From assembly GCA_963748985.1 (NCBI GenBank), contig CAVVKQ010000024.1, forward strand, positions 15,196 to 79,195: DNA of 64,000 nucleotides, given 5' to 3'. A model generated the notes under the pieces. It made no database searches. It was not told the origin of the DNA and was given only the letters and a program-made list of their open reading frames with translations. Every line of letters begins with the position of its first letter. Position 1 is the first letter of the stretch. Position numbers and translations under genes: made by a program. The DNA comes from RPQJ01 sp963748985 (GTDB lineage: Bacteria > Pseudomonadota > Gammaproteobacteria > Steroidobacterales > Steroidobacteraceae). This document shows, piece by piece, positions 16,422-25,034 of the stretch.

Positions 16422-17483
16422 TCAGGCGGCCCACGGACCGATCTTGCAGACCCACATCGCTGCCTCGGCACACAGCCAGACCAGCGTGACGGGGATGAAC
16501 ACCTTCCAGCCGAGCCGCATGATCTGGTCGTAACGGTACCGCGGGAACGTCGCGCGGAACCACAGGAAGCAGAACAGGAAGAAGCAGGTCTTGAGGATGA
16601 ACCAGTGCAGGCCAGGCGCCGCGAGCAAGGTGATGTCGCCGAGCACCGGGTAGCCCTCGAACGGCGACAGCCAGCCGCCAAGGAAGAACGTGGCCGACAA
16701 CGCCGAGATCAGGATCATGTTGGCGTATTCGGCGAGGAAGAACAGCGCGAACGCGATGCCCGAATACTCGACGTGGAAACCGGCGACGATTTCCGACTCG
16801 CCTTCCGCGACATCGAACGGTGCGCGATTGGTTTCCGCCACTCCCGCGATGAAGTAGACGACCATCAGCGGGAACAGCCAGAACCAGTACCAGCTGCCGG
16901 GCCCGCCCGCCTGCGCCGCCACGATCTTGCCGATATTGAGCGTGCCCGCCGCCATCACCACGCCGACCAGCGCGAAACCCATCGCGATCTCGTACGCGAC
17001 GATCTGCGCCGCCGAGCGCATGGCGCCGAGGAACGCATACTTCGAGTTCGCAGCCCAGCCGGCGAGGATGATGCCGTAGGCGCCGAAGCCCGCGAGCGCC
17101 AGGATGTAGAGCACGCCCGCATCGATGTGCGCGATCGCAAAACCAGGCCACAGCGACATCACCGCCCAGGCCGCGAAGGCAGGCGTGAGCGTCAACAGCG
17201 GCGCGACGACGAACAGGTAGCGGTTCGAGCGCGACGGGACGACGACTTCCTTCAGCAGCAGCTTGATGACGTCGGCGAACGGCTGCAGCAGGCCGAACGG
17301 TCCCACCCGGTTCGGGCCGATGCGCACCTGCATGTAGCCGATGACCTTGCGCTCGGCCAGCGTCGTGTAGGCCACGCACAGGATCACCGTGATCGTGACC
17401 GCCAGGATCTGGCCGAGGCTGACCAGCATAGTCCGCAGCCATTCGGGCTGTGACAGCCAGAGCGCGACGATCGTGTCGATCAT
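16422..17483 (-). CDS. nuoH: NADH-quinone oxidoreductase subunit H, intact operon copy
   Basis: This 353-residue, eight-helix subunit forms the quinone-entry chamber. The native N-terminus is MIDTIVALWLSQPEWLRTML. Its ATG overlaps the nuoG stop (ATGA), fixing the start. Conserved features include LAERKVIGYMQVRIGPNRVG after helix 1 and the acidic loop AETNRAPFDVAEGESEIVAG facing the quinone site. The duplication breakpoint falls at codons 13-14. Beyond that it is collinear with nuoH' at 8916. Confidence 0.97.
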   Translation of the reverse strand: MIDTIVALWLSQPEWLRTMLVSLGQILAVTITVILCVAYTTLAERKVIGYMQVRIGPNRVGPFGLLQPFADVIKLLLKEVVVPSRSNRYLFVVAPLLTLTPAFAAWAVMSLWPGFAIAHIDAGVLYILALAGFGAYGIILAGWAANSKYAFLGAMRSAAQIVAYEIAMGFALVGVVMAAGTLNIGKIVAAQAGGPGSWYWFWLFPLMVVYFIAGVAETNRAPFDVAEGESEIVAGFHVEYSGIAFALFFLAEYANMILISALSATFFLGGWLSPFEGYPVLGDITLLAAPGLHWFILKTCFFLFCFLWFRATFPRYRYDQIMRLGWKVFIPVTLVWLCAEAAMWVCKIGPWAA

Positions 17484-19669
17484 GCCGCACCCCCGGCTGC
17501 GCCAGCCTGACCATCCACCGTGGCCTGCAGCGGCGCAGAGCGACGCACGATGGCGTCGACACCGTAAATGGCGATTTCGCGCGTTACGTCCATCGCCGCC
17601 AGGCGACCCGGCGCGAATGCAGCCGCAGCGCCTACCCCGCCCGTGTACGTGTCGAGTTCATGACGAAGTTCGTCACGCACTTCTTCGGAGCTGACGTAGT
17701 CGAACCCGGCGAGCCCGAGCAGGTTGCCGAGCACGCGCAGGATCTTCCACGCGGGCCTGGCTTCACCGGCCGGTTTAGAAACTCCCGCGACACTCTGCCA
17801 GCACCCTTCGACGTTGACCCAGGTGCCCGAGGTTTCGGCGAACACCGCGCTCGGCAGGATCACGCTGGCGTTAGCGAGGATCTCCTCGCTCGCATACGGC
17901 GTAATTGCAACGACGCAGTCCGCGCCGCGCAACGAGGCTTCGATGGCGGACGAAGGCACGAGGTCTGCCGATTCGATGCCGCCGACGAGCACGTACGCCC
18001 TGAGCCGCGCCGCGATCATCTCGACGGCATTGAGACCTGGCGCGGCGACTGCACGACCGCCTGCGGCGCGATGCGGGAGAACGCCCGCCAGTGCCGCGCC
18101 GACGGCGTTGCCTCCTTCCGGCAGGAATCCGAGCTGCGCGCCAGTTGCATCAGCGAGCGCCATCGCCAGGGCCCGGAGTTCCGAGTACGCAGCGTGATGC
18201 TGGGCGAGCGCGCCGAGCAGGATGACGCGCAGTTCGCCCGCCGCCAGCGTCGCCGCCACGGCCTCGTGCTGAGCCGTCGGCGTGACCCCCTCGATCGCGG
18301 CTGCCAGGCTCGATGGCGCGGCTTTGCCCTGCGCATTGAGCGACGCAACGAGTACGGCAGCCAGGTGCTGCGCCATGCCGAGCCCGTTGCTGGTGAGGTT
18401 GGCCGTGACCGGAAAACGCACGTCGTACGAACGCGGGTTGATGAACGAGACCTTGGCGCCGCGGCGCACGGCGCCCTGGCGAACACGGTGAGCGATCAGC
18501 GGCACTTCCTTGCGCAGGTTCGAGCCGACCACCAGCACGCCCGCAGCCTGCTCGATTTCGGCGATGGAGCAGCCGAGCATCGGCGCGACCGGATCGTTCG
18601 CCTGGTCACGGAAATCGACGCGACGCAGGCGATGGTCGAGGTTGTTCGTGCCGATCGCACGCGCGATCTTCGCCGTGAGCGCGAGTTCTTCGAGTGACGC
18701 AATCGGCGAAGCAAGCACGCCGACCTGGGCCGGTCCCGTCTCGCGCACGACTTGCTGCAAGCCCCTGGCCGCCGCTTCGAGCGCGGCTTCCCAGTCGACT
18801 TCGCGCCAGGCACCGCCTTGCCTGATCATCGGCTTCACGGCACGGTCGGCCGAGTAAAAGCCTTCGTAGCTGAAGCGGTCGCGGTCGGCAATCCAGGACT
18901 CGTTGATCGCTTCGTTCGCGCGCGGCACGATGCGCATGACCCGGCCGCGCAGCACGTGTGCGCTCAAGTTGGTGCCGACGCAATCGTGCGGCGACACGAG
19001 CGGCACCTGCGTCATTTCCCAGGCGCGGGCGCGGTACCGGTACGGCTTGTTGTTCAACGCGCCCACCGGGCACAGGTCGATGATGTTCGCCGACAGCTCG
19101 TGGTCGATGCTCTGCTCGATGAACGTCGAGATCATCGTCTGTTCGCCGCGGCCAATCGTGCCGAGCGCGGGGACACCGGCGATTTCCTGGCCGAACCGCA
19201 CGCAGCGCGTGCAGTGAATGCAGCGGGTCATGTCGGTGGAGACGAGCGGGCCGAGGTTCTCGTCCTTGAAAACGCGCTTGCGCTCGGCATAGCGGGACAC
19301 GTCGCGCCCGAAGCCCATCGCGAGGTCCTGCAGTTCGCACTCGCCGCCCTGGTCGCAGATCGGGCAATCGAGCGGGTGGTTGATCAGCAGGAACTCCATG
19401 GTCGCTTTCTGCGCCGCGATCGCCCTGGGCGATTTCGTGAATATCTTCATGCCCTCGGCGACCGGCGTCGCGCAGGCGGGCAGCGGCTTCGGCGCCTTCT
19501 CGACTTCGACCAGGCACATGCGGCAGTTGGCCGCGATGCTCAGCTTGTCGTGGTAGCAGAATCGCGGGATGTAGACGCCGCTGGCATCCGTGACCTGGAT
19601 GACCATGGCGTTCTTGCGCGCCTTCATCGGCACACCGTCGACTTCGATATTGACCAGCTCTTCGCTCAT
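17480..19669 (-). CDS. nuoG: NADH-quinone oxidoreductase subunit G
   Basis: This is a 729-residue iron-sulfur subunit of the NADH dehydrogenase module. The ATG at 19669 gives MSEELVNIEVDGVPMKA, a normal start; a longer upstream frame overlaps nuoF and is rejected. Cluster N1b ligands are Cys38, Cys49, Cys52 and Cys66. N5 is in HPLDCPICDQGGECELQD and N4 in CIHCTRC with CPVG downstream. The C-terminal molybdopterin-like fold lacks obvious extra N7 cysteines. It starts 10 bp after nuoF and overlaps nuoH by four bases. Confidence 0.96.
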   Translation of the reverse strand: MSEELVNIEVDGVPMKARKNAMVIQVTDASGVYIPRFCYHDKLSIAANCRMCLVEVEKAPKPLPACATPVAEGMKIFTKSPRAIAAQKATMEFLLINHPLDCPICDQGGECELQDLAMGFGRDVSRYAERKRVFKDENLGPLVSTDMTRCIHCTRCVRFGQEIAGVPALGTIGRGEQTMISTFIEQSIDHELSANIIDLCPVGALNNKPYRYRARAWEMTQVPLVSPHDCVGTNLSAHVLRGRVMRIVPRANEAINESWIADRDRFSYEGFYSADRAVKPMIRQGGAWREVDWEAALEAAARGLQQVVRETGPAQVGVLASPIASLEELALTAKIARAIGTNNLDHRLRRVDFRDQANDPVAPMLGCSIAEIEQAAGVLVVGSNLRKEVPLIAHRVRQGAVRRGAKVSFINPRSYDVRFPVTANLTSNGLGMAQHLAAVLVASLNAQGKAAPSSLAAAIEGVTPTAQHEAVAATLAAGELRVILLGALAQHHAAYSELRALAMALADATGAQLGFLPEGGNAVGAALAGVLPHRAAGGRAVAAPGLNAVEMIAARLRAYVLVGGIESADLVPSSAIEASLRGADCVVAITPYASEEILANASVILPSAVFAETSGTWVNVEGCWQSVAGVSKPAGEARPAWKILRVLGNLLGLAGFDYVSSEEVRDELRHELDTYTGGVGAAAAFAPGRLAAMDVTREIAIYGVDAIVRRSAPLQATVDGQAGAAGGAA

Positions 19670-19679
19670 GGTGACCTGA

Positions 19680-20987
19680 TCACGCTGCGCGACCGCGCGC
19701 CTCGACGATGCTGTGGCCGTGCTCGACGAAATACTCGAACTCGTGCCGGAAATGACGGATGAAGCTCTGCACCGGCCACGCGGCGGCGTCGCCGAGCGCG
19801 CAGATGGTGTGGCCCTCGATCTTGTTGGCGACGTCGACGAGCATGTCGATGTCGGCCTGCTTGCCCTGCCCCGCCATGATCCGCTGCAGCGTGCGGTTGA
19901 GCCAGCCGGTGCCTTCGCGGCACGGCGTGCACTGGCCGCACGACTCCGAGTAATAGAAGCGCGAAAGCCGCTCGAGCACGCGGACCATGCACGTCGTCTC
20001 GTCCATGACGATGACGGCGGCCGAACCGAGCGACGACCCCGCCTTCTTGAGCGAGTCATAATCCATGTTCGCGGCCAGGATGGCTTCGGCCTTGAGCACC
20101 GGCACGGACGAGCCGCCCGGAATCACGGCCTTGAGCTTGCGGCCCTTCCAGACGCCGCCCGCGAGTTCGAGCAGGTCGGGGAAAGGAATGCCAAGCGGAA
20201 CTTCGAAGTTGCCCGGCTTTGCAACGTGCCCCGAGACCGAGAAGATCACCGTGCCGCCCGAGTTGGGCGGGCCGAGGTCGGCAAACCATTCAGGACCCTT
20301 GCGCAGGATCGTCGGCACCGAGGCATAGCTCTGCGCGTTGTTGATGGTCGTCGGTTTGCCGTAGAGGCCGAAGTTGGCTGGAAACGGCGGCTTGAAGCGC
20401 GGCCGTCCCTGCTTGCCTTCAAGCGATTCGAGCAACGCCGTCTCTTCGCCGCAGATGTAGGCGCCCGCACCCAGGAACGAGTACAGGTCGAAATCGACGC
20501 CCGATCCCTGGATGTTCCTGCCCAGCAGGCCCGCGGCATAGGCTTCCTGGAGCGCACCTTCGAAACGTGGGAACGGTTCGGCCATGAACTCGCCGCGGAT
20601 GTAGTTGTAGCCGACCGACGAGTTCGTGCAGTAGCCGCCGATGGCCATGCCTTCGATCAGCGCGTGCGGGTTGTAACGGAGGATGTCGCGGTCATGGCAG
20701 GTGCCGGGCTCGCTCTCGTCCGAGTTGCAGACCATGTACTTCTGCATCGGGGCGTTGCGCGGCATGAACGACCACTTGAGGCCCGTCGGGAAGCCCGCGC
20801 CACCGCGGCCGCGCAGGCCCGAGGCCTTCAACGCTTCGATGACCTGCTCGCGCGGCGGCTTCTCCGCCAGGATCTTCTTCCAGGCGTCGTACCCACCGAT
20901 CTTCAGGTAGGTCTCGAGCTCCCACGAGCGCTCGTGCTTGAGCGGCTCGAAGCAGACGAGGTTCATCCGGTCGGTCCAGTCGGTCAC
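19680..20987 (-). CDS. nuoF: NADH-quinone oxidoreductase subunit F (NADH/FMN-binding)
   Basis: This 435-residue subunit binds NADH, FMN and cluster N3 and is the entry point for electrons. Seen in sequence: the FMN/NADH region GRGGAGFPTGLKWSF and YMVCNSDESEPGTCHDRDIL, and the N3 motif SCGQCTPCREGTGW. The GTG start at 20987 is preceded by GGAG at eight bases, favouring it over the internal ATG seven codons later. It lies 15 bp after nuoE. Confidence 0.96.
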   Translation of the reverse strand: MTDWTDRMNLVCFEPLKHERSWELETYLKIGGYDAWKKILAEKPPREQVIEALKASGLRGRGGAGFPTGLKWSFMPRNAPMQKYMVCNSDESEPGTCHDRDILRYNPHALIEGMAIGGYCTNSSVGYNYIRGEFMAEPFPRFEGALQEAYAAGLLGRNIQGSGVDFDLYSFLGAGAYICGEETALLESLEGKQGRPRFKPPFPANFGLYGKPTTINNAQSYASVPTILRKGPEWFADLGPPNSGGTVIFSVSGHVAKPGNFEVPLGIPFPDLLELAGGVWKGRKLKAVIPGGSSVPVLKAEAILAANMDYDSLKKAGSSLGSAAVIVMDETTCMVRVLERLSRFYYSESCGQCTPCREGTGWLNRTLQRIMAGQGKQADIDMLVDVANKIEGHTICALGDAAAWPVQSFIRHFRHEFEYFVEHGHSIVEARGRAA

Positions 20988-21002
20988 TCGTTGGACTCCG
21001 GC

Positions 21003-21512
21003 TTACTTGTGATCGTCGAGGATCTGATCGACCTTCGCAGGCGTCAGGTGCTCGAAGTACACGTGGTTGACCATCATCATCGGCGCGCCGTTGCATGCCG
21101 CAAGGCATTCTTCTTCCTGCTTGAGGTAGAAGCGGCCATCGGCCGTGCTTTCACCGACCTTGATGCCGAGGCGCTTCTCGAGGTGCGAGAGGATGTCTTC
21201 GCCGCCACAGAGCATGCACGAGATATTGGTGCACACCGAGATGTGGTGACGGCCGCAGGGCCTGGTCTCGAACATCGAATAGAACGACGCGACTTCGTAG
21301 ACCTGGATCGGCGGGATGCCGAGGTACCCGGCCACCGCGTCCATCGACGCCTGCGGCAGGTGCCCCTTTTCGTGCTGCACCGCGTGCAGCGCCGCGATTA
21401 CCGCCGAGCGCTTGCGGTCGACCGGAAACTTGGCCAGCCAGTGATCGATCTCTGCGCGCACGTGCGGCGAAAGCGCGTCGCCGGTGTCCGCATGAGGGTG
21501 TGAGTCACTCAT
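21003..21512 (-). CDS. nuoE: NADH-quinone oxidoreductase subunit E
   Basis: This is a 169-residue thioredoxin-like subunit carrying the [2Fe-2S] cluster N1a. The ligand motifs are CTNISCMLCGGEDI and EECLAACNGAP. The ATG at 21512 overlaps the nuoD stop by four bases. The N-terminus is His/Asp-rich (SDSHPHADTGD). It partners NuoF in the NADH-oxidising module. Confidence 0.96.
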   Translation of the reverse strand: MSDSHPHADTGDALSPHVRAEIDHWLAKFPVDRKRSAVIAALHAVQHEKGHLPQASMDAVAGYLGIPPIQVYEVASFYSMFETRPCGRHHISVCTNISCMLCGGEDILSHLEKRLGIKVGESTADGRFYLKQEEECLAACNGAPMMMVNHVYFEHLTPAKVDQILDDHK

Positions 21513-22774
21513 CGGTCGATCTCTCCGAACACGATGTCGAGGGTGCCGATCACCGCAACCACGTCCGCCAGCATGTGGCCCGTGGTCATTTCCTCGAGCG
21601 CAGCAAGGTGCGGGAAGCCCGGTGCCCGGCACTTGAGGCGGTACGGCTTGTTGGCACCGTCCGACACGAGGTAGATGCCGAACTCGCCTTTCGGCGCCTC
21701 TACGGCGGCGTAGGACTCGCCCGCCGGCACGCAATAGCCTTCGGTGAACAGCTTGAAATGGTGAATGAGCGATTCCATGTCGCCCTTCATTTCTTCCCGG
21801 CGCGGCGGCACGACCTTGTGATCGTCGATCATCACCGGACCCGGGTTCTGCTGCAGCCAGTCGACGCACTGCCTGACGATGCGATTCGACTGGCGCAGCT
21901 CTTCGACACGGACCAGGTAGCGGTCGTAGCAGTCGCCGTTCAGGCCGACTGGAATGTCGAAGTCCATGCGGTCGTACACTTCGTACGGCTGCTTCTTGCG
22001 CAGGTCCCACGCGATGCCGGAGCCGCGCAGCACCGGTCCGGTGAAGCCCAGGTTGAGCGCGCGCTCGGGCGTCACGACGCCGATGTTGACGGTGCGCTGC
22101 TTCCAGATGCGGTTGTCGGTGAGCAGCGTTTCGTACTCGTCGATCGCCGCCGGGAAGCGCGCCGTGAAATCGCCGATGAAATCGAGCAGCGAGCCGGAAC
22201 GCGCGTCGTTCAGGCGGTTGATTTCCTTCGCGCTGCGGAAACGCGACGGCTGGTACTTCGGCAGGGTGTCCGGCAGGTCGCGATAGACCCCGCCCGGGCG
22301 GTAATACGTCGCGTGCATGCGCGTGCCCGAGACGGCCTCGTAGCAGTCCATCAGGTCTTCGCGCTCGCGGAAGCAGTACAGGAACATCGTCATCGCGCCG
22401 ATGTCGAGGCCGTGCGCGCCAAGCCACATCAGGTGGTTCAGGATGCGCGTGATCTCGTCGAACATGACGCGGATGTACTGCGCGCGGCTGGGCACCTGCA
22501 CGCCAAGCAGCTTCTCGATCGCCATGCAGTACGCGTGCTCGTTGCACATCATCGAGACGTAGTCGAGCCGGTCCATGTACCCGATCGACTGGTTGTACGG
22601 CTTGCTCTCGGCAAGCTTCTCGGTCGCGCGATGCAGCAGGCCGATGTGCGGATCTGCCTTCAACACGACCTCGCCGTCCATCTCGAGCACCAGGCGCAAC
22701 ACGCCGTGGGCCGCGGGATGCTGCGGGCCGAAATTCATCGTATAGCTGCGGATCTCAGCCATGTTCTGGGCCAT
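21509..22774 (-). CDS. nuoD: NADH-quinone oxidoreductase subunit D
   Basis: This 421-residue, 49-kDa-type subunit forms the quinone-reduction site with NuoB. It is related to the large subunit of [NiFe] hydrogenases but lacks the metal cysteines. The conserved GPQHPAAHGVLRL holds the histidine that contacts quinone. Two ATGs (22774 and 22762) are possible; the upstream one overlaps nuoC by 20 bp. It is separate from nuoC, unlike the enterobacterial nuoCD fusion. Confidence 0.95.
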   Translation of the reverse strand: MAQNMAEIRSYTMNFGPQHPAAHGVLRLVLEMDGEVVLKADPHIGLLHRATEKLAESKPYNQSIGYMDRLDYVSMMCNEHAYCMAIEKLLGVQVPSRAQYIRVMFDEITRILNHLMWLGAHGLDIGAMTMFLYCFREREDLMDCYEAVSGTRMHATYYRPGGVYRDLPDTLPKYQPSRFRSAKEINRLNDARSGSLLDFIGDFTARFPAAIDEYETLLTDNRIWKQRTVNIGVVTPERALNLGFTGPVLRGSGIAWDLRKKQPYEVYDRMDFDIPVGLNGDCYDRYLVRVEELRQSNRIVRQCVDWLQQNPGPVMIDDHKVVPPRREEMKGDMESLIHHFKLFTEGYCVPAGESYAAVEAPKGEFGIYLVSDGANKPYRLKCRAPGFPHLAALEEMTTGHMLADVVAVIGTLDIVFGEIDR

Positions 22775-23483
22775 GCTTCGGTGCGTCCTTGAGCGCGTCC
22801 TCGTAGCGGTTGTCGTCGCGGATCACGCGCGGCACCAGCGTGCGGGGCTCGATGCTGACCGGCTCGTAGACCACGCGGCCCTTGGCCGGGTCGTAGCGGA
22901 CTTCGACGTTGCCCGAAAGCGGGAAATCCTTGCGGAACGGATGGCCGATGAAGCCGTAGTCCGTCAGCAGTCGCCGCAGGTCCGGGTGGCCGCGAAACAG
23001 GATGCCGAAGAGGTCGAACGCCTCGCGCTCGAACCAGTCGGCCGCTTTCCAGATCTCGATGACCGAGTCGACCATCGGCGGTTCGCCGGGTTCGCACCAC
23101 GTACGCAGGCGCAGACGGCGGTTGTGCTTCACGGACAGCAGGTGGTACACGACGGCGAAACGCTTCTGCTCACCGCTCCCGGCTTGCGGGGAGAGGCCGG
23201 CCGCAGGCCGGTCGAGGGGCTGGCGCCCGCGACTGAAACCCCTGAACGTCGCGGTATCGGTGTTCCATTCGTCCTGGCCGTACGCCGCATAGTCGACGCC
23301 GCACAGGTCGATGAGCTGCTCGAAGTTCCAGTCGGCCTCGTCCCGCAGGGCCTGGCAGACGGCGAGCAATCCGGCCGGCACGACTTCGAACGTCAGCTCG
23401 CCGCAGCGCGATTCGACGCGCGCAACCTGCCCGGCGAAGCGGCCCGAGATCGTCTCGGCGAGTTGTTCCAACGCCTGGTTCAT
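22755..23483 (-). CDS. nuoC: NADH-quinone oxidoreductase subunit C, with in-frame palindromic insert
   Basis: This is a 242-residue, 30-kDa-type peripheral subunit that scaffolds the Q module. The conserved DLCGVDYAAYG, RFAVVYHLLSVKHNRRLRLR and WFEREAFDLFGILFRGHPDL segments are present. Between GFSRG and KRFAVV, about residues 87-106 (RQPLDRPAAGLSPQAGSGEQ) are encoded by a GC-rich double-palindrome element at 23166-23236. This falls in a loop that is variable in the family, so function is probably preserved. The ATG at 23483 lies 17 bp after nuoB. Confidence 0.93.
   Translation of the reverse strand: MNQALEQLAETISGRFAGQVARVESRCGELTFEVVPAGLLAVCQALRDEADWNFEQLIDLCGVDYAAYGQDEWNTDTATFRGFSRGRQPLDRPAAGLSPQAGSGEQKRFAVVYHLLSVKHNRRLRLRTWCEPGEPPMVDSVIEIWKAADWFEREAFDLFGILFRGHPDLRRLLTDYGFIGHPFRKDFPLSGNVEVRYDPAKGRVVYEPVSIEPRTLVPRVIRDDNRYEDALKDAPKHGPEHG
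23166..23236. repeat. REP-like palindromic element inside nuoC
   Basis: Two hairpins lie in series. CTCCC and GGGAG flank GGCTTGCG-type sequence at about 23176-23193. GGCCGG and CCGGTC arms flank CCGCAGG at about 23195-23213. The makeup resembles the short palindromes with a CTCCC-GCAAGC-GGGAG core that are scattered between genes in many high-GC gammaproteobacteria. No second clear copy was found in this window, so family membership is inferred. Confidence 0.5.
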
Positions 23484-23500
23484 GAATCTGCTCGACGTTC

Positions 23501-23992
23501 TCAGCGCGCAATCGTCTGCGTGCGGTGGATTTTCTTCTGCAGCTGGATGAGGCCGTAGATCAGCGCCTCGGCGGACGGCGGACAACCCGGCACGTACACG
23601 TCGACGGGCACGATGCGGTCGCAACCGCGGACCACGGCATACGAGTAGTGGTAGTAGCCGCCGCCGTTCGCGCACGAACCCATCGAGATGACCCAGCGCG
23701 GCTCGGGCATCTGGTCGTAGACCTTGCGCAGCGCCGGCGCCATCTTGTTGACCAGCGTGCCGGCCACGATCATCACGTCGGACTGTCGCGGGCTTGGACG
23801 GAAGACGATGCCGAACCGGTCGAGGTCGTAGCGCGCGGCACCCGCGTGCATCATCTCGACGGCGCAACACGCGAGACCGAACGTCATCGGCCACATCGAA
23901 CCGGTGCGCGCCCAGTTCATGAGCGCATCCACCGAGGTGGTGAACACGCCGCGGTCCGGCGCGTCGCTGCTGCTCGGTGCCTCTAGTCCCAT
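23501..23992 (-). CDS. nuoB: NADH-quinone oxidoreductase subunit B
   Basis: This 163-residue PSST-type subunit carries the terminal cluster N2, which reduces quinone. Ligand motifs are LACCAVEMM (tandem cysteines), GSCANGGGYYHYSYAVVRG and VPGCPPSAEAL. The ATG at 23992 overlaps the nuoA 3' end by 10 bp. The N-terminus (MGLEAPSSSDAPDRG) is short and soluble. It is single copy, so both membrane-arm copies would have to share it. Confidence 0.96.
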   Translation of the reverse strand: MGLEAPSSSDAPDRGVFTTSVDALMNWARTGSMWPMTFGLACCAVEMMHAGAARYDLDRFGIVFRPSPRQSDVMIVAGTLVNKMAPALRKVYDQMPEPRWVISMGSCANGGGYYHYSYAVVRGCDRIVPVDVYVPGCPPSAEALIYGLIQLQKKIHRTQTIAR

Positions 23993-24339
23993 TCGAGCGC
24001 CCCTTTCTTCCACTCGTAGACGAAGCCGACCACGAGCACCAGCAGGAACACGCCCATCGCGGCGAGCGCGACGATGCCGACCGAATCGAGCGCGACGGCC
24101 CACGGGAACAGGAAGGCGATTTCGAGATCGAACACGATGAAGAGGATGGCGACGAGGTAATAGCGCACGTCGAATTTCATGCGCGAGTCCTCGAACGCTT
24201 CGAAGCCGCACTCGTAGGGCGAGAGCTTTGCGGCGTCGGGCCGGCTTGGCGCGAAGAGACGGCCGAGCACGAGCAGGAGGACGCCGAGAGCGCCTGCAAC
24301 TGCGAGAAAAATCAGGATCGGCAGGTATTGCGCGAGCAT
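23983..24339 (-). CDS. nuoA: NADH-quinone oxidoreductase subunit A
   Basis: This 118-residue, three-helix membrane subunit near the quinone site is the first gene of the operon. The conserved loop SPYECGFEAFEDSRMKFDVR contains the cysteine whose exposure tracks the active/deactive transition in mitochondrial ND3. It ends in LEWD, overlapping nuoB. About 40 bases upstream is an extended -10 promoter. Confidence 0.96.
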   Translation of the reverse strand: MLAQYLPILIFLAVAGALGVLLLVLGRLFAPSRPDAAKLSPYECGFEAFEDSRMKFDVRYYLVAILFIVFDLEIAFLFPWAVALDSVGIVALAAMGVFLLVLVVGFVYEWKKGALEWD

Positions 24340-24378
24340 CTCGAAGGGCAGCCTCGAAGCGGGTGCGACTAGCCCACA

Positions 24379-24387
24379 ATTCTAACA
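24379..24387 (-). promoter_or_regulatory. Extended -10 promoter of the nuo operon
   Basis: On the minus strand TGTTAGAAT is an extended -10 element (TG, one base, TAGAAT). No good -35 hexamer lies at 16-18 bp, which extended -10 promoters tolerate. It lies 40 bp upstream of nuoA and downstream of the tRNA-Leu terminator. Confidence 0.5.
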
Positions 24388-24413
24388 GCACAGATTGCAG
24401 CGCAGTAGGAGCG

Positions 24414-24445
24414 CAAATGAAAAAGGCGAGCCCTGGCTCGCCTCG
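24414..24445 (-). terminator. Rho-independent terminator of tRNA-Leu
   Basis: The minus strand shows AGGCGAGCC and GGCTCGCCT around a short AG loop, followed by TTTTTCATTT. It lies just past the CCA of tRNA-Leu and isolates it from the nuo promoter. Confidence 0.88.
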
Positions 24446-24452
24446 TTCGTTC

Positions 24453-24537
24453 TGGTGCGGATGGAGAGACTCGAACTCTCACGCCTTTCGGCACTAACCC
24501 CTCAAGCTAGCGTGTCTACCAATTCCACCACATCCGC
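24453..24537 (-). tRNA. tRNA-Leu (GAG)
   Basis: This is an 85-nt class II tRNA with a long variable arm and encoded CCA. The acceptor stem GCGGATG pairs with CATCCGC. The anticodon loop TTGAGGG gives anticodon GAG, reading CUC and CUU. The T loop is GTTCGAGTC. Confidence 0.97.
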
Positions 24538-24561
24538 ATCTTCGATCAGTTCGTCGCCGCC

Positions 24562-24993
24562 TCAGTTGCCGGCCGGTGCCTGCGCGGGCGGAGCCTGCTG
24601 CGCGGGCGCAGATTCGGTGCCCGTGGCCGGCGCAGTGGCCGGAGCAGGAGTGTTCGTGGCCGGCGTCGCCGGCAGGGACGGCAGCGGAGCAGGCGACGTC
24701 ACGGGTGCCGGGGCTTCCTGCGTGACCGTGTCGACGACGCTGGTCGCCTCCTTCTGCTGACTGAACAGGTACGTCAGGCCCAGGCTCGTCAGGAAGAACA
24801 GCGTGGCGAGAACCGCCGTGGTTCGCGACAGGAACGAGGCGGAGCCTCGCGCGCCGAACACCGTGCCCGAGGCACCTGCGCCGAAACCGGCACCGGCATC
24901 CGCGCCCTTGCCGCGCTGAAGCAGCACGATGCCGATGATGGCAACCGCGAGGAGCACGTGGAAGACGACAGCGAGGGTCTGCAGCCAATTCAT
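24562..24993 (-). CDS. secG: Preprotein translocase subunit SecG
   Basis: This is a 143-residue small subunit of the SecYEG translocon. It has two helices (residues about 5-22 and 55-77) around the conserved LLQRGKGADAGAGFGAGASG loop with TVFGARG. The C-terminal 55 or so residues are a low-complexity Ala/Pro/Thr tail, longer than typical 110-residue SecG. It lies immediately 5' of tRNA-Leu and 3' of tpiA, the usual secG-tRNA-Leu arrangement. Confidence 0.95.
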   Translation of the reverse strand: MNWLQTLAVVFHVLLAVAIIGIVLLQRGKGADAGAGFGAGASGTVFGARGSASFLSRTTAVLATLFFLTSLGLTYLFSQQKEATSVVDTVTQEAPAPVTSPAPLPSLPATPATNTPAPATAPATGTESAPAQQAPPAQAPAGN

Positions 24994-25034
24994 CGCAAAG
25001 AAACCTTATGCCTTCTGGCGACGACGCTTCGCCG

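Larger units (their letters stand above)
9940..17446. repeat. Tandem repeat unit B (nuoH codon 14 to tRNA-fMet variable loop)
   Basis: This is the second of two direct repeats. Homology to unit A ends at 17446 inside nuoH codon 13-14 on one side and at 9940 inside the tRNA on the other. The crossover left one base of microhomology (the G at 9940). This copy keeps the undisturbed nuoG-nuoH junction and so represents the native operon order. Confidence 0.93.
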
